Source: Bacillus marinisedimentorum | Lineage (GTDB): Bacteria > Bacillota > Bacilli > Bacillales > Bacillaceae_O | Direction: 5' to 3' | Length of the DNA stretch: 64,000 bases | Assembly (NCBI RefSeq): GCF_001644195.2 | Contig: NZ_LWBL02000040.1 | Span: forward strand, 1-64,000 | Shown here: piece after piece, positions 53,390-62,212 of the stretch | Layout of the letters: each line of letters opens with the position of its first letter | How positions within the stretch are numbered: position 1 is the first letter of the stretch | Program-made: the position numbers and the translations under genes | Notes under the pieces: model-generated | Told to the model about the DNA's origin: nothing | Database searches by the model: none | Seen by the model: only the letters and a program-made list of their open reading frames with translations

Positions 53390-54403
53390 GTGGCCGAGCG
53401 GATCAGTCTTGCACACGGCGAAGGCGGGGAGCTTACACACCGGCTGATTGAGGATGTGTTCGCCCCGGCATTCGGGCACGGCGGACAAACGCGATTTGAT
53501 GCCGCCAGCCTGCACGGGGATTTGGGGCGGGTTGCTGTCACAACGGACAGTTATGTCATCAGGCCGCTGTTTTTTCCGGGGGGGAGCATCGGCAAACTGG
53601 CGGTTACAGGCACTGTGAACGACCTTGCTGTCTCAGGTGCCGTGCCGAAGTTCCTGACGGCAGGTTTCATCATTGAAGAAGGATTCCCTCTCGCAGATTT
53701 GAAAAGAATTACTGCTGATATGGCAGAAGAAGCGCAAGCAGCAGGTGTATCCATCATCGCCGGTGATACAAAGGTCGTGGAAAAAGGCGGTGCTGACGGG
53801 TTGTTCATCAACACGTCCGGAATTGGCTGCTTTCCTCAACAGCGGCGAATCCATCCGGATGCAATCAAGGAAGGCGATGTGGTCATTGCAAGCGGGACCA
53901 TCGGAGATCACGGTATTGCCATTCTCGGAGCACGACAGGAGCTTGGGCTGATGATGGCAGTGGAAAGTGATTGTGCTTCCTTGAACCATCTCATTCAGGA
54001 ACTGATGAAGGAAACGGACGGCATCCGGCTGATGCGCGATCCAACGCGGGGCGGGCTGGCGACAGCGCTAACCGAGTTGTGCGAAGACTTCAGGATGACC
54101 GTTGAGCTTGATGAGTCAACCGTGCCGATCCGGAACGATGTCCGGGGAGCATGCGACCTTCTTGGGTTCGATCCCCTGTACCTCGCAAACGAAGGGAAGG
54201 TCGTACTTATCGCAGATGAAAAAGATTGCGATCGTATACTGGAGAAAATCCGGCAACATGAAAGGGGGAAGAACGCTTGCATGATCGGCCGCGTCACATC
54301 AAGCGGGGATCCAAACACCGGTAAATTGCTGCTGAAAACACCAATCGGCACGACCCGGCGCCTCCAGCGCCTGGCCGGCATGCTTCTGCCGCGGATTTGC
54401 TGA
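53390..54403 (+). CDS. hypE: carbamoyl-phosphate-derived cyanide synthase HypE
   Basis: 337 residues, AIR-synthase/PurM-like fold (SLAHGEGGELTHRLI, TDSYVIRPLFFPGG, DPTRGGLATAL). The C-terminus PRIC is the obligate HypE tail whose Cys accepts the carbamoyl group from HypF and dehydrates it to thiocyanate. GTG start two bases after the hypD stop, with GAGGGAGG upstream. It belongs to the same superfamily as SelD but is not a selenophosphate synthase. Confidence 0.95.
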   Translation: MAERISLAHGEGGELTHRLIEDVFAPAFGHGGQTRFDAASLHGDLGRVAVTTDSYVIRPLFFPGGSIGKLAVTGTVNDLAVSGAVPKFLTAGFIIEEGFPLADLKRITADMAEEAQAAGVSIIAGDTKVVEKGGADGLFINTSGIGCFPQQRRIHPDAIKEGDVVIASGTIGDHGIAILGARQELGLMMAVESDCASLNHLIQELMKETDGIRLMRDPTRGGLATALTELCEDFRMTVELDESTVPIRNDVRGACDLLGFDPLYLANEGKVVLIADEKDCDRILEKIRQHERGKNACMIGRVTSSGDPNTGKLLLKTPIGTTRRLQRLAGMLLPRIC

Positions 54404-54520
54404 ATGGCCGGGCGGCTGTCCCGTTCCGGTGATGCAGTCAGGTGTCTCTGTATGCTTTTCGAATGGTTCTCCCGGCCTTTGCATAAGATGAAATGATACT
54501 TACATCACGAGGAGGACCCC

Positions 54521-55048
54521 ATGCGAAATGTACAGTTGCTCAGATTGCAGCTGAATCATCTTGTCAGCCAGGCCCGCCATGATATTTATACACTTTCATC
54601 CGTTAGTGATGAAGCAACGAAGCGGCAGCTTCTGCAGCGGCTGTGGGATGCGCTGTCCACCATTCACTTTTTGAGCGAGCTGCTCGCCGACAAAGCGCAG
54701 ACGGCACCGCTCCCACAGCAGCAAGCTCCTCAGCCGCAGCCAATCCAGCCGGCGGCAGATTCACCACAAATCCCGCCAATTACGCCGCTCCCCGGTCAAT
54801 CCCCGCCCCAGCAGCCGCAGCGAACATTCTCCGCTGCCGAATTGGCGACGTTTGACGGCAAAAACGGCCGGCCTGCTTATGTCGCCGTTAATGGAACGGT
54901 TTATGATGTGACGAACAACAGGGCATGGGCGGCTGCGACCCACTTTGCCCTGACAGCAGGTAAAGATTACACGAAAGAATTCGCTTCGTGCCATGCTGGG
55001 CAACAATCAATTTTGGCGACATTGCCAATTGTGGGGAGGCTGGTGTGA
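54521..55048 (+). CDS. cytochrome-b5-like heme-binding protein, probable hydrogenase electron partner
   Basis: 175 residues in three parts: a helical N-terminal region (1-60), a Pro/Gln-rich linker (about 62-105, PQQQAPQPQPIQP), and a cytochrome b5/MAPR-like domain (FSAAELATFDGKNGRPAYVAV to the end) with candidate heme ligands in AATHFALTAGKDYT and FASCHAG. No signal peptide or transmembrane helix. Its stop overlaps the hydrogenase small subunit start by one base. With no cytochrome b subunit gene in the cluster, it may carry electrons from the hydrogenase. AGGAGG lies 9 nt before the ATG. Confidence 0.75.
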   Translation: MRNVQLLRLQLNHLVSQARHDIYTLSSVSDEATKRQLLQRLWDALSTIHFLSELLADKAQTAPLPQQQAPQPQPIQPAADSPQIPPITPLPGQSPPQQPQRTFSAAELATFDGKNGRPAYVAVNGTVYDVTNNRAWAAATHFALTAGKDYTKEFASCHAGQQSILATLPIVGRLV

Positions 55049-55953
55049 TGGAAAAGAAGGTGCTGCCGCCTGAGCCGCTGACGAACGAAGCGATCGCTGA
55101 ACGGCTGAAAAATACGGCGGTAAATCGGCTTGATGATGGGCTCATCAAGAAACAGAATCTCGTTTATTTGGAACTGAATGGCTGCTCCGGCAACATCATT
55201 TCCCTGTTGAATGGAAGAAATCCCGATTTTGCTTATACGCTGAATTTGATGGTCAACCTCCGTTACAGTAACAGTCTGATGGCGGCTGAAGGAGAACAGG
55301 CTATTAAACAACTGCTTGAATCACTCGATGAAGATTTTATACTGGCCGTCGAAGGGGCGGTTGCCTTGAAAAACAACGGCCTGTATAACGTAATCGGCAG
55401 CCTTGACGGCAAGCCTTTTACCGGGCTTCAGGCCGCGAGAATGTTCGGGGAAAAAGCAAAACACATACTTGCCGTCGGCGCCTGCGCCACACATGGAGGC
55501 GTTTCAGCGGCAAAACCGAATCCGTCCGAGTCGGTCGGACTTCAGCAAGTCCTGCCTGATAAGCCGATGATCAAACTGCCCGGCTGCCCGGTGCACCCGG
55601 ATTGGTTTCTTGGCACACTCGCCCACTTGCTGCTGTACGGAGAGCCGGAGACCGACAATCTCGGACGCCCTCTCATGTTTTACAGTACACTCATCCACGA
55701 CCGCTGTCCGAGACGGCCGTTTTTCGACCGTGGCATTTTTGCGGAAAAGCTGGGTGATAAAACGTGCCTGTTTAAGCTGGGATGCCGCGGGCCGGTCACA
55801 CGGATCGATTGTCCGACTCGGCAGTGGAACGGCCACGTTAACTGGCCGATCGGTGACGATACGCCTTGTATCGGCTGTGCCCAGTTCGGGTTCCCGGATG
55901 CGATGGCGCCGTTCATCAGTTATGACACGACAAGGGTGGTGGAGGATGAGTAA
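55048..55953 (+). CDS. [NiFe]-hydrogenase small subunit
   Basis: 302 residues, no Tat signal and no C-terminal membrane anchor, so the enzyme is cytoplasmic. Cluster ligands: proximal C46 (in LELNGCSGN), C146 (VGACATHGG) and C180 (LPGCPVHP); distal H217, C220, C240, C246; medial C255, C274, C277. The first Cys of the usual proximal CxxC is missing (position 43 is Leu; Glu42 or Asn44 might replace it). It passes electrons from the active site to an acceptor. GGGGAGG precedes the ATG. Confidence 0.9.
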   Translation: MEKKVLPPEPLTNEAIAERLKNTAVNRLDDGLIKKQNLVYLELNGCSGNIISLLNGRNPDFAYTLNLMVNLRYSNSLMAAEGEQAIKQLLESLDEDFILAVEGAVALKNNGLYNVIGSLDGKPFTGLQAARMFGEKAKHILAVGACATHGGVSAAKPNPSESVGLQQVLPDKPMIKLPGCPVHPDWFLGTLAHLLLYGEPETDNLGRPLMFYSTLIHDRCPRRPFFDRGIFAEKLGDKTCLFKLGCRGPVTRIDCPTRQWNGHVNWPIGDDTPCIGCAQFGFPDAMAPFISYDTTRVVEDE

Positions 55954-57352
55954 ACGCATTGTCATCAATCCGCTGACACGCATCAGCGGATTCATGGAAA
56001 TCGATGTCACTGTCGAGCAAAACCGCGTTGTTGAAGCAAAAACGAAAGGTAACCTGTTCCGCGGCTTTGAACAGATGCTCGTCGGCAGAAGCCCATTCGA
56101 TGCCGTCTATTTTACCCAGCGAATTTGCGGCATCTGTTCGTCCGCCCACTCTATGGCGTCCTCATTGGCGCTTGAAGATGCGCTCGGCATCACACCGCCT
56201 GAACAGGGCAGATACTTGCGCGACATTATCCATTGCTGTGAGTTTTTACAAAATCACATCCGCCATTTTTATCAATACACTGTCCCGGATTTTGTGAAAA
56301 TCGAAGGGAATGTTCTTTTGCAATCCGACCATGACGACTTCAGGCTTCCGAAAGCGGTCAATGCCCGCATCGCAAAACATTATTTCGAGTCGCTTGCGGT
56401 CAGCCGATCGGCGCACGAGATGCTGGCAGTGCTTGGCGGAAAGGCACCTCACAATCACGGTGTTTTCATTGGAGGCATCACCACTCAGGCGACTGCAGAA
56501 AAAGTCGTCCACATTGATTCCCTTTTACAAAAAATCACTGTTTTCATTAATGAAAAAATGATTCCCGACGCCTACGAAATCGGCCGGTACTATCCTGAGT
56601 ACTACCGGTTCGGAGGCGGGTATGGCAACTTGCTGACATACGGGGCGTTCAACCATTACGATGACCTGCCGACGCTTTATGTCGACCCGCTTGTCTCGAC
56701 AATGAAAACAATCGAACCATTCGATGAACAAAACATTGAAGAGAAAATCGACTATTCCTGGTATACCTCAACCAATAGCACGTACAAGCCGGATAAGGAA
56801 ACGGCGAAGCCTGACCAGGATAAGCCAAAGGCTTATTCATGGGTAAAAGCACCGCGGTACCGCGGCCTTCCATTTGAAGTAGGGCCGCTCGCAAGACTGA
56901 TCTTGAGCGATGCTTATGATGGCGGCATTTCTGCGATGGATCGGACAATCGCACGCGCCCTTGAAGCAAAAAAAATCGCCGAAATCATGCGTACCCTGCT
57001 TGAGCAAGTTATCCCTGGTGTGGACGTCCAGAAAAAATACAGCCTGCCTCAATCCGCAGCAGGAAGGGGGCTCGTCGATACAACCCGGGGAGCGCTAGGC
57101 CACTGGCTGAAAATCGAGGACAAAAAACTGTCCTTTTACCAGATCATCACGCCGTCGACTTGGGATTTTTCCCCTCGGGATGACAAAGGCTTCAGGGGCG
57201 TCGCTGAACAGGCTTTAATGGGAACACCGATTGAGAATCCGGACAAACCGGCGGAAATCGGCCGGATCCTCCGCTCCTTCGATCCATGCATGTCCTGTGC
57301 CACCCACATTTACAGCCCGGGCAAACAAGTCAAAACGATAAAGGTGTTATAA
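55946..57352 (+). CDS. [NiFe]-hydrogenase large subunit
   Basis: 468 residues. The N-terminal nickel motif is RICGICSSAH (near residues 56-65) and the C-terminal motif is DPCMSCATH, followed by a 14-residue tail (IYSPGKQVKTIKVL) removed by the maturation protease after the His. It splits or forms hydrogen. The start overlaps the small subunit gene by 8 bp, with GGTGGAGG upstream. All four active-site cysteines are present, so it is not a selenium-containing or regulatory-only paralogue. The subgroup is not obvious by eye. Confidence 0.94.
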   Translation: MSKRIVINPLTRISGFMEIDVTVEQNRVVEAKTKGNLFRGFEQMLVGRSPFDAVYFTQRICGICSSAHSMASSLALEDALGITPPEQGRYLRDIIHCCEFLQNHIRHFYQYTVPDFVKIEGNVLLQSDHDDFRLPKAVNARIAKHYFESLAVSRSAHEMLAVLGGKAPHNHGVFIGGITTQATAEKVVHIDSLLQKITVFINEKMIPDAYEIGRYYPEYYRFGGGYGNLLTYGAFNHYDDLPTLYVDPLVSTMKTIEPFDEQNIEEKIDYSWYTSTNSTYKPDKETAKPDQDKPKAYSWVKAPRYRGLPFEVGPLARLILSDAYDGGISAMDRTIARALEAKKIAEIMRTLLEQVIPGVDVQKKYSLPQSAAGRGLVDTTRGALGHWLKIEDKKLSFYQIITPSTWDFSPRDDKGFRGVAEQALMGTPIENPDKPAEIGRILRSFDPCMSCATHIYSPGKQVKTIKVL

Positions 57353-57832
57353 ATGGGAGACGTCCTTGTACTTGGAATTGGTAATCAACTCATGATGGAT
57401 GACGGCATCGGCATCTATCTTGTTGAAGAACTGGAGAAGCGGTTCGGCGAATCGAACATTCGTTTTGAAATAGGTGAATCCGATATCGACTATGCCTTTG
57501 AACAGATCGAAGCTGCCGACTTCGTCTTGATTCTCGATGCCATATATGCCGGCAAACGACCCGGCGAAGTTTCGGTCTTGCCGCTATCCGGCCTGCACGA
57601 GAGCCAGCCGCTCGGCATTTCTCCACACAATCTTCACCTGTTCCAGATGCTGCATCAGCAGCGTGAAACAATCAAAGGCTTTCTTATTGGAGTGGAACCC
57701 GGCGAAGTGCGGTTTCACATGGGGCTGAGTGATGTGGCGGCGGAGAGGTGGGAGGGGATTGTTGACGAGGTAGCGGAGACGTGTGCCGCCTTGCTCAAGC
57801 AGGAGGAGGGTAGGGCTTCCACATCCAAATAG
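57353..57832 (+). CDS. hydrogenase maturation protease
   Basis: 159 residues, HyaD/HupD/HycI family: VLVLGIGNQLMMDDGIGIYLVEEL with the first metal-binding Asp/Glu region, DAIYAGKRPGEV with the second, and a His in SPHNLHLFQML. It cleaves the large subunit tail after nickel insertion. It directly follows the large subunit stop codon. Last gene of the operon. Confidence 0.93.
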   Translation: MGDVLVLGIGNQLMMDDGIGIYLVEELEKRFGESNIRFEIGESDIDYAFEQIEAADFVLILDAIYAGKRPGEVSVLPLSGLHESQPLGISPHNLHLFQMLHQQRETIKGFLIGVEPGEVRFHMGLSDVAAERWEGIVDEVAETCAALLKQEEGRASTSK

Positions 57833-58013
57833 GGGCTGTAGAAGAAGGTCCTGCTTTACAAGCGGGAGACGAAAAGCAATCTGGAAAAGGCGGCAGGCCT
57901 TCACAGTGTATGGTGATGGTTTGGCGCTTATTTTCTTTATCTGTAGAAAAAGACATATGGCGTAAGTATGGTACAGCGTAAAGGAATATCATTTTGCAAA
58001 TGGAGGGAAGAAC

Positions 58014-58382
58014 TTGAAATACGCCAATGTCATTGACTTCTTTTCAAGAAAAAGCTATCCGAAACTTGCAGCACAAGATTATGGCCGCAATGATGAACTT
58101 GCTGAAAAACATGGGACTTATTTAGGCTGTTTGGGTGGGAAGGACGCTCAAGCGATTCGTAATTTAACGTCGGAGATGGGCTTCAGGCGTGAACAGCTGG
58201 ATCAATTAACGATTGAATGGGAAGGCCTTTTCAATGACCAGCGTGCGCATCTCCTATATTGTTTGGACTATTTGAAAGTACCAGAGATCAACTTGGAGAA
58301 AGATTCCGTCCTGGTTGATGAAAGAGGGCATGTGTGGGTTGTGTACGATGTTGAGAAGGTTAATAAAGGGTATGAGGAGTGA
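58014..58382 (+). CDS. hypothetical protein
   Basis: 122 residues, no family recognised. Mixed helical/strand protein without membrane segments (MKYANVIDFFSRKSYPKL; LVDERGHVWVVYDVEKV). TTG start 5 nt after GGAGGGA. It stands alone about 180 bp downstream of the hydrogenase operon. Confidence 0.65.
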   Translation: MKYANVIDFFSRKSYPKLAAQDYGRNDELAEKHGTYLGCLGGKDAQAIRNLTSEMGFRREQLDQLTIEWEGLFNDQRAHLLYCLDYLKVPEINLEKDSVLVDERGHVWVVYDVEKVNKGYEE

Positions 58383-58451
58383 CATCAAGTTGAATTGGGT
58401 TCATGATGCCACACTTCCTCAAATGTGAACTTTGCCAAAGCCGCCCTTAAT

Positions 58452-58853
58452 TTATGTCTGCCATTTTACAGCTGTGACGATTGTGCCTATTTCAGGCGAC
58501 GAGTCTATTGCAAATTCATCCATCATATTTTTCACGCCCGGAATGCCGGCACCGAGGCCGCCGGAAGTGGAATATCCTTTTTTTAGGGCTTTCTGGATAT
58601 CCTTGATGCCGGGTCCGTTATCCTGTGCTGTAATTTTGATCGCTCTTTTTCGATGGTCTTCGATTGTTTCAAATTCGATTTGGCCTTCCTGGGCATACCT
58701 GAATATGTTTCTCGCCAATTCCGAAGCTGCGGTCATGACTCTTGTTTGATTGATCCTTTGAAAGTTAAGCGTTTGTGATAATTCTCTGCCGATCTTCCGT
58801 GCTGCCACAATATCTTCTTCTTTACGTATGTGAATGATGACAGATTTGTCCAT
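58452..58853 (-). CDS. RsbT-like anti-sigma serine/threonine kinase
   Basis: 133 residues, GHKL-type ATPase: N box SELARNIFRYA, G1 box DNGPGI, and G2-like GGLGAGIPGVKNMMD. Size and order match RsbT, the switch kinase of the sigma-B stressosome pathway. Neither rsbR/rsbS nor rsbU is adjacent, so this is an orphan copy. The ATG at 58853 has AAGGGGAA upstream. Confidence 0.85.
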   Translation of the reverse strand: MDKSVIIHIRKEEDIVAARKIGRELSQTLNFQRINQTRVMTAASELARNIFRYAQEGQIEFETIEDHRKRAIKITAQDNGPGIKDIQKALKKGYSTSGGLGAGIPGVKNMMDEFAIDSSPEIGTIVTAVKWQT

Positions 58854-58903
58854 GGTTTCGTTCCCCTTGTAAAACAAATTTCTATAGCCTGCCGGCAAAA
58901 ATT

Positions 58904-58945
58904 AAAAAAGCCAAAAAGAAGGGTGCTTCCCCTTCTTTTTGGCTT
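58904..58945 (-). terminator. terminator of the MpsC-like gene
   Basis: AAGCCAAAAAGAAGGG pairs with CCCTTCTTTTTGGCTT; on the reverse strand a TTTTTT run follows (A run at 58904-58909). Confidence 0.88.
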
Positions 58946-58979
58946 ATGTCCAGTTCTATTGCCTGGCTCATTGCTGCCG

Positions 58980-59669
58980 TCATTTATGCGGTTTTATGAT
59001 AAATACCTGTACACTTTTGTCCTCCGGATAATTCCATGAGACAAAGGCTTCTTCAATATCTGCACTTAGATAAGCTTGCAGTTTGTCATTATGTTCTGAT
59101 AATCGCCGTTTTTCCAGGTTCCGTTTGGCGATGGTCAGTTGCTCAGCGAACCCCTGCTGTATCAATTCTTTTTCAACGGCGATCAAGATTTGGTGCCGTG
59201 TAACCAGAAGTGTCCGCGGATTGGGCATGCAGGAGAAAATCTCATCCGGAGCCTTTTGGATGTTCTGGCTTATTTCAATGATTTCACTGTGGATTTCTTT
59301 CTGGCCGGAATATGAACAGGCGGTGTGATCATGGTCTGTATCCGTGATTCCGACAAGTATGCCGGAATGACTGTTCAGATTCCAGTCATAATAAAACTCC
59401 TGCATTTCCATGGATAAATGTACACTGATGTATGCTCTCACTTCTTCTTCAAGGGTGGGCATCAGCATATCACGAATTTTTTGCACATATTTGCTTTGTT
59501 CGTTATCCAGCAATTTGTGTTCCATCGGTGCCAGAAAGTCTTTGATATATACCGTTATATAGGGTGGAGCGATCGTGGCATAGACGCCGCCCGGCCCTTT
59601 GCCGAAATGCTCCCTTAACAGCCTGCCGGTAAAGCTGCCCAATGCCTTCTCTTCATTTGTAATGGCCAC
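58980..59669 (-). CDS. MpsC/DUF2294 family protein
   Basis: 229 residues, two successive DUF2294-type halves (about 1-115: FTGRLLREHFGKGPGGVYATIAPP; about 125-229: VTRHQILIAVEKELIQQGFAEQL). The family includes MpsC, part of a sodium-translocating membrane-potential system in staphylococci, but here mpsA/mpsB are absent. GTG start with AAGGATG upstream. Function unknown. Confidence 0.8.
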   Translation of the reverse strand: MAITNEEKALGSFTGRLLREHFGKGPGGVYATIAPPYITVYIKDFLAPMEHKLLDNEQSKYVQKIRDMLMPTLEEEVRAYISVHLSMEMQEFYYDWNLNSHSGILVGITDTDHDHTACSYSGQKEIHSEIIEISQNIQKAPDEIFSCMPNPRTLLVTRHQILIAVEKELIQQGFAEQLTIAKRNLEKRRLSEHNDKLQAYLSADIEEAFVSWNYPEDKSVQVFIIKPHK

Positions 59670-60102
59670 TTATCTCATCCTTCTTTGATATGCTGCTGCC
59701 CGAACGATTAAGGCTTTGCCATGATATCTATTAATAGCGTAACATTTGTTCGCATTCTTGACAATTCGCCATGGGGACTTGGAATCCTGCCCTTTTCCAT
59801 ATATTTCTTTTAAGTAATCATTTTGTAATGAACGAAGGTGGTTCCCGGACGGTTGCTTTTTCTTTCATTCCGGCCCGGGAAGGGGGAAGCTGGCAGAATT
59901 GGCGGTAGGAATAAAGGCATGTCCGATCAGTTGCGGTATAAGTGATGGATTCGAAATATTACATCATTCTTACAGAATAGTTCATAACCAAAAATTGGGA
60001 CAATACCGGCATAATAGTCTCCATTTCCTGTTAAAACGACAAAGTTCCTCCAGTTCTGTTCGAAGAGCTATGAACAGCAACCAGACAAGAGGAGGAACGA
60101 CG
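59670..60102. other. intergenic region between divergent genes
   Basis: No gene seen. Inverted CCCGG/CCGGG sequences flank about 59847-59881. The ORF frame of the next gene extends upstream here without a convincing start. Confidence 0.5.
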
Positions 60103-60909
60103 TTGACTAACATCGTAAAGAAATTATTTATTGCAGCATTACTTGCAGCGGGAGTGGGTATTGCTTTTCCGGCAGCGAGTGAAGCGGCCCTCGGCGACCG
60201 CATGCTGGCAGAAGGCATGTGGCATGAGGATGTAAAAGAGCTTCAGCAAGTGCTTTTATCTAAAGGATACTTCCCATATCCGAAAGACACAGGATACTAT
60301 GGCCCGGTTACAACCGAGGCCGTTCAGGGTTTTCAGCGGGATAATGGATTGAAGGTGGATGGCATTGCCGGACCGGACACGATCGGCAAGTTGAAAGTGA
60401 CCCGATACGGCGATATCGGACAGCCTGTCATCGGTTTGCAGAAATCACTGCAGGCAGCCGGCCTTTATGACGGGAATATCGATGGTATTTATGGAGGCGG
60501 CACAAAGGATGCGGTCATCAACTTCCAGAAAAAACATGGATTGGCTGTTGATGGGATTGCCGGTCCGCAAACCCATGCAGCACTTCGGAATAAAGTCGGT
60601 ACTCCTGGAACGGACGTTATTGAATTGAGCATGGAGAGCACAGCCTATACCGCAGATTGTGAAGGCTGCTCGGGAACGACGAGAATGGGCATCGATCTGG
60701 CGAAGTATGGCGGGGATGCCAAAGTGATCGCTGTCGATCCGGCCATCGTTCCGCTTGGCTCAAAAGTGGAAGTGGAAGGCTACGGTACAGCGATTGCAGC
60801 CGACATCGGCGGGGCGATCAATGACTACAGCATTGATGTATTCATTCCGAACCGTGACGATGCGCTTAAATGGGGAAGGAAAAATGTGAATGTGAAGATT
60901 TATCAATAA
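60103..60909 (+). CDS. secreted peptidoglycan-binding protein with 3D domain
   Basis: 268 residues. Signal peptide about 1-28 (ends ASEAA). Two PG_binding_1 repeats: about 38-90 (DVKELQQVLLSKGYFPYPKDTGYYGPVTTEA) and 100-150 (LQKSLQAAGLYDGNIDGIYG). The C-terminal 3D domain (Asp-Asp-Asp motif family; MGIDLAKYGG, IAVDPAIVPLGSKV, AADIGGAI) resembles the lytic transglycosylase-like fold of YocH-type cell-wall enzymes. TTG start 6 nt after AGGAGGA. Acts in wall turnover. Confidence 0.9.
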   Translation: MTNIVKKLFIAALLAAGVGIAFPAASEAALGDRMLAEGMWHEDVKELQQVLLSKGYFPYPKDTGYYGPVTTEAVQGFQRDNGLKVDGIAGPDTIGKLKVTRYGDIGQPVIGLQKSLQAAGLYDGNIDGIYGGGTKDAVINFQKKHGLAVDGIAGPQTHAALRNKVGTPGTDVIELSMESTAYTADCEGCSGTTRMGIDLAKYGGDAKVIAVDPAIVPLGSKVEVEGYGTAIAADIGGAINDYSIDVFIPNRDDALKWGRKNVNVKIYQ

Positions 60910-60951
60910 CCGGGTGTCTTGCTGAGAGGGTGATTTTATAATTCAACTTGC

Positions 60952-60990
60952 AACCGTACCATAAGCGGTTCAGCCGTTTATGGTACGGTT
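60952..60990. terminator. perfect hairpin after the 3D-domain gene
   Basis: AACCGTACCATAA (60952-60964) pairs perfectly with TTATGGTACGGTT (60978-60990). T residues after it are few, so it is a weak terminator or a stabilising hairpin. Confidence 0.65.
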
Positions 60991-61038
60991 CTCCTATTGA
61001 ACGAAGCTGCCGATTGCATCAGGTATGGATAGCTTGAG

Positions 61039-61761
61039 TCAATGCCTGATCGGCGGAATGGTGATGGCTCCCTCATTTTTTAAAGAAAGGTGCAGTTCTT
61101 GATTGCGATTGATAGAGGCGAAGAAAACCTGGTTGATATCGGCAACCCCTTTACTGGACAATTGCTGATTCAGCCATTGTTGATCCAAATTGAAGTCTTC
61201 CAGGACGCCAGAATAGACTTTCCCTTCAACAATGACCGGGAAGGCAATGGGCGATTCGGATTTTACAATATTCATATCTTCAAGCGTAACTATATTTTTT
61301 TGTGGTTTTTTCAGCACACTAAGCGCTCCATTTGCTTCGATGACCGCTGTTTCCACATCATTGATATCAAAAACACTTTTTTCCCTGAGCATCTGCAGGA
61401 CGTTGTCAATGGAATAACGGATATTCTTCAGGTTTTGATCGAGAAACTTCCCATCCTGAATGACCACTGTCGGTTCAAATGTAAACAGCCTGCCTGCCTT
61501 CCGGTTTGAAATTTTCCAGCGGGCTACGATTTTTTGCAGCAGGGCTATGGCGATGACCGCAACAGCAGTAGGCATGTGGTGAATATCCGGATCGGCAATA
61601 TCAGCCCCGACTACAGCACCTAGCGTCACAACAATCAAAAAGTCAAACACAGGCAATTCCCCGATGGCGCGCTTTCCCATGAACAGAGTGACCGCCAGCA
61701 GCAAAGGCAAAATCGTAACAATCCTCCCCAGCACCAAAGCGATATCCTTCAAAAACTCCAT
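61039..61761 (-). CDS. DUF421/YetF-type membrane protein
   Basis: 241 residues. Three N-terminal transmembrane helices (about 5-80) with MGKRAIGELPVFDFLIVVTLGAVVGADIADPD, then a cytoplasmic two-lobed DUF421 domain (FEPTVVIQDGKFLDQNLKNIRYS, DVETAVIEANGALSVLKK). GGGGTGG precedes the ATG at 61761. YetF-family role is unknown; related proteins are found in spores of bacilli. Confidence 0.88.
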   Translation of the reverse strand: MEFLKDIALVLGRIVTILPLLLAVTLFMGKRAIGELPVFDFLIVVTLGAVVGADIADPDIHHMPTAVAVIAIALLQKIVARWKISNRKAGRLFTFEPTVVIQDGKFLDQNLKNIRYSIDNVLQMLREKSVFDINDVETAVIEANGALSVLKKPQKNIVTLEDMNIVKSESPIAFPVIVEGKVYSGVLEDFNLDQQWLNQQLSSKGVADINQVFFASINRNQELHLSLKNEGAITIPPIRH

Positions 61762-61853
61762 CAAACCACCCCACTTCCTATACACGTTATCTCTTTCGAC
61801 ATGATTCATTACCATCCTTACCAAAAGAATGGAGATGAATACGGTATGTCGTG

Positions 61854-61870
61854 GTGACAGGCACCTGTCG
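61854..61870. repeat. R2 dispersed repeat, partial copy
   Basis: GTGACAGGCACCTGTCG, upstream of the DUF421 gene. The rest of 61762-62212 shows no gene. Confidence 0.7.
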
Positions 61871-62212
61871 TTTTTTGTTGTTTCACAGAGGTGTTTCACA
61901 GCAAGGCCTGTCTGTCTAGAATAAGATCCGGAACCCCACTGCTGCAATACTTCAACCTCAAAAACTACTCTTCCGCCGCAGAGCCAATTTCTTGAACCCT
62001 CTGAAAGTGAACCCGATTAATCTTCGACATACAAATGGTCTTGGGCTGCGGTTATCAGACGAGGGGCAGTATTATTTCCAACTCTAATAAAAAGGTTCTG
62101 CTATTTTATAAAAACTCATGGTAGGATAAAAGCACATAGGAAAAGATGCCTAAAAACCCCATACTCTGGAAAGGTGTCTATGTAATATACCAACGTGAAA
62201 AGGACTGAAACA

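Noticed and set aside
53390-54403. selD (selenophosphate synthetase), which would support Sec in the CueP-like gene
   Set aside because: It is hypE: hyp operon context and the C-terminal PRIC; the Sec machinery is not in this window.
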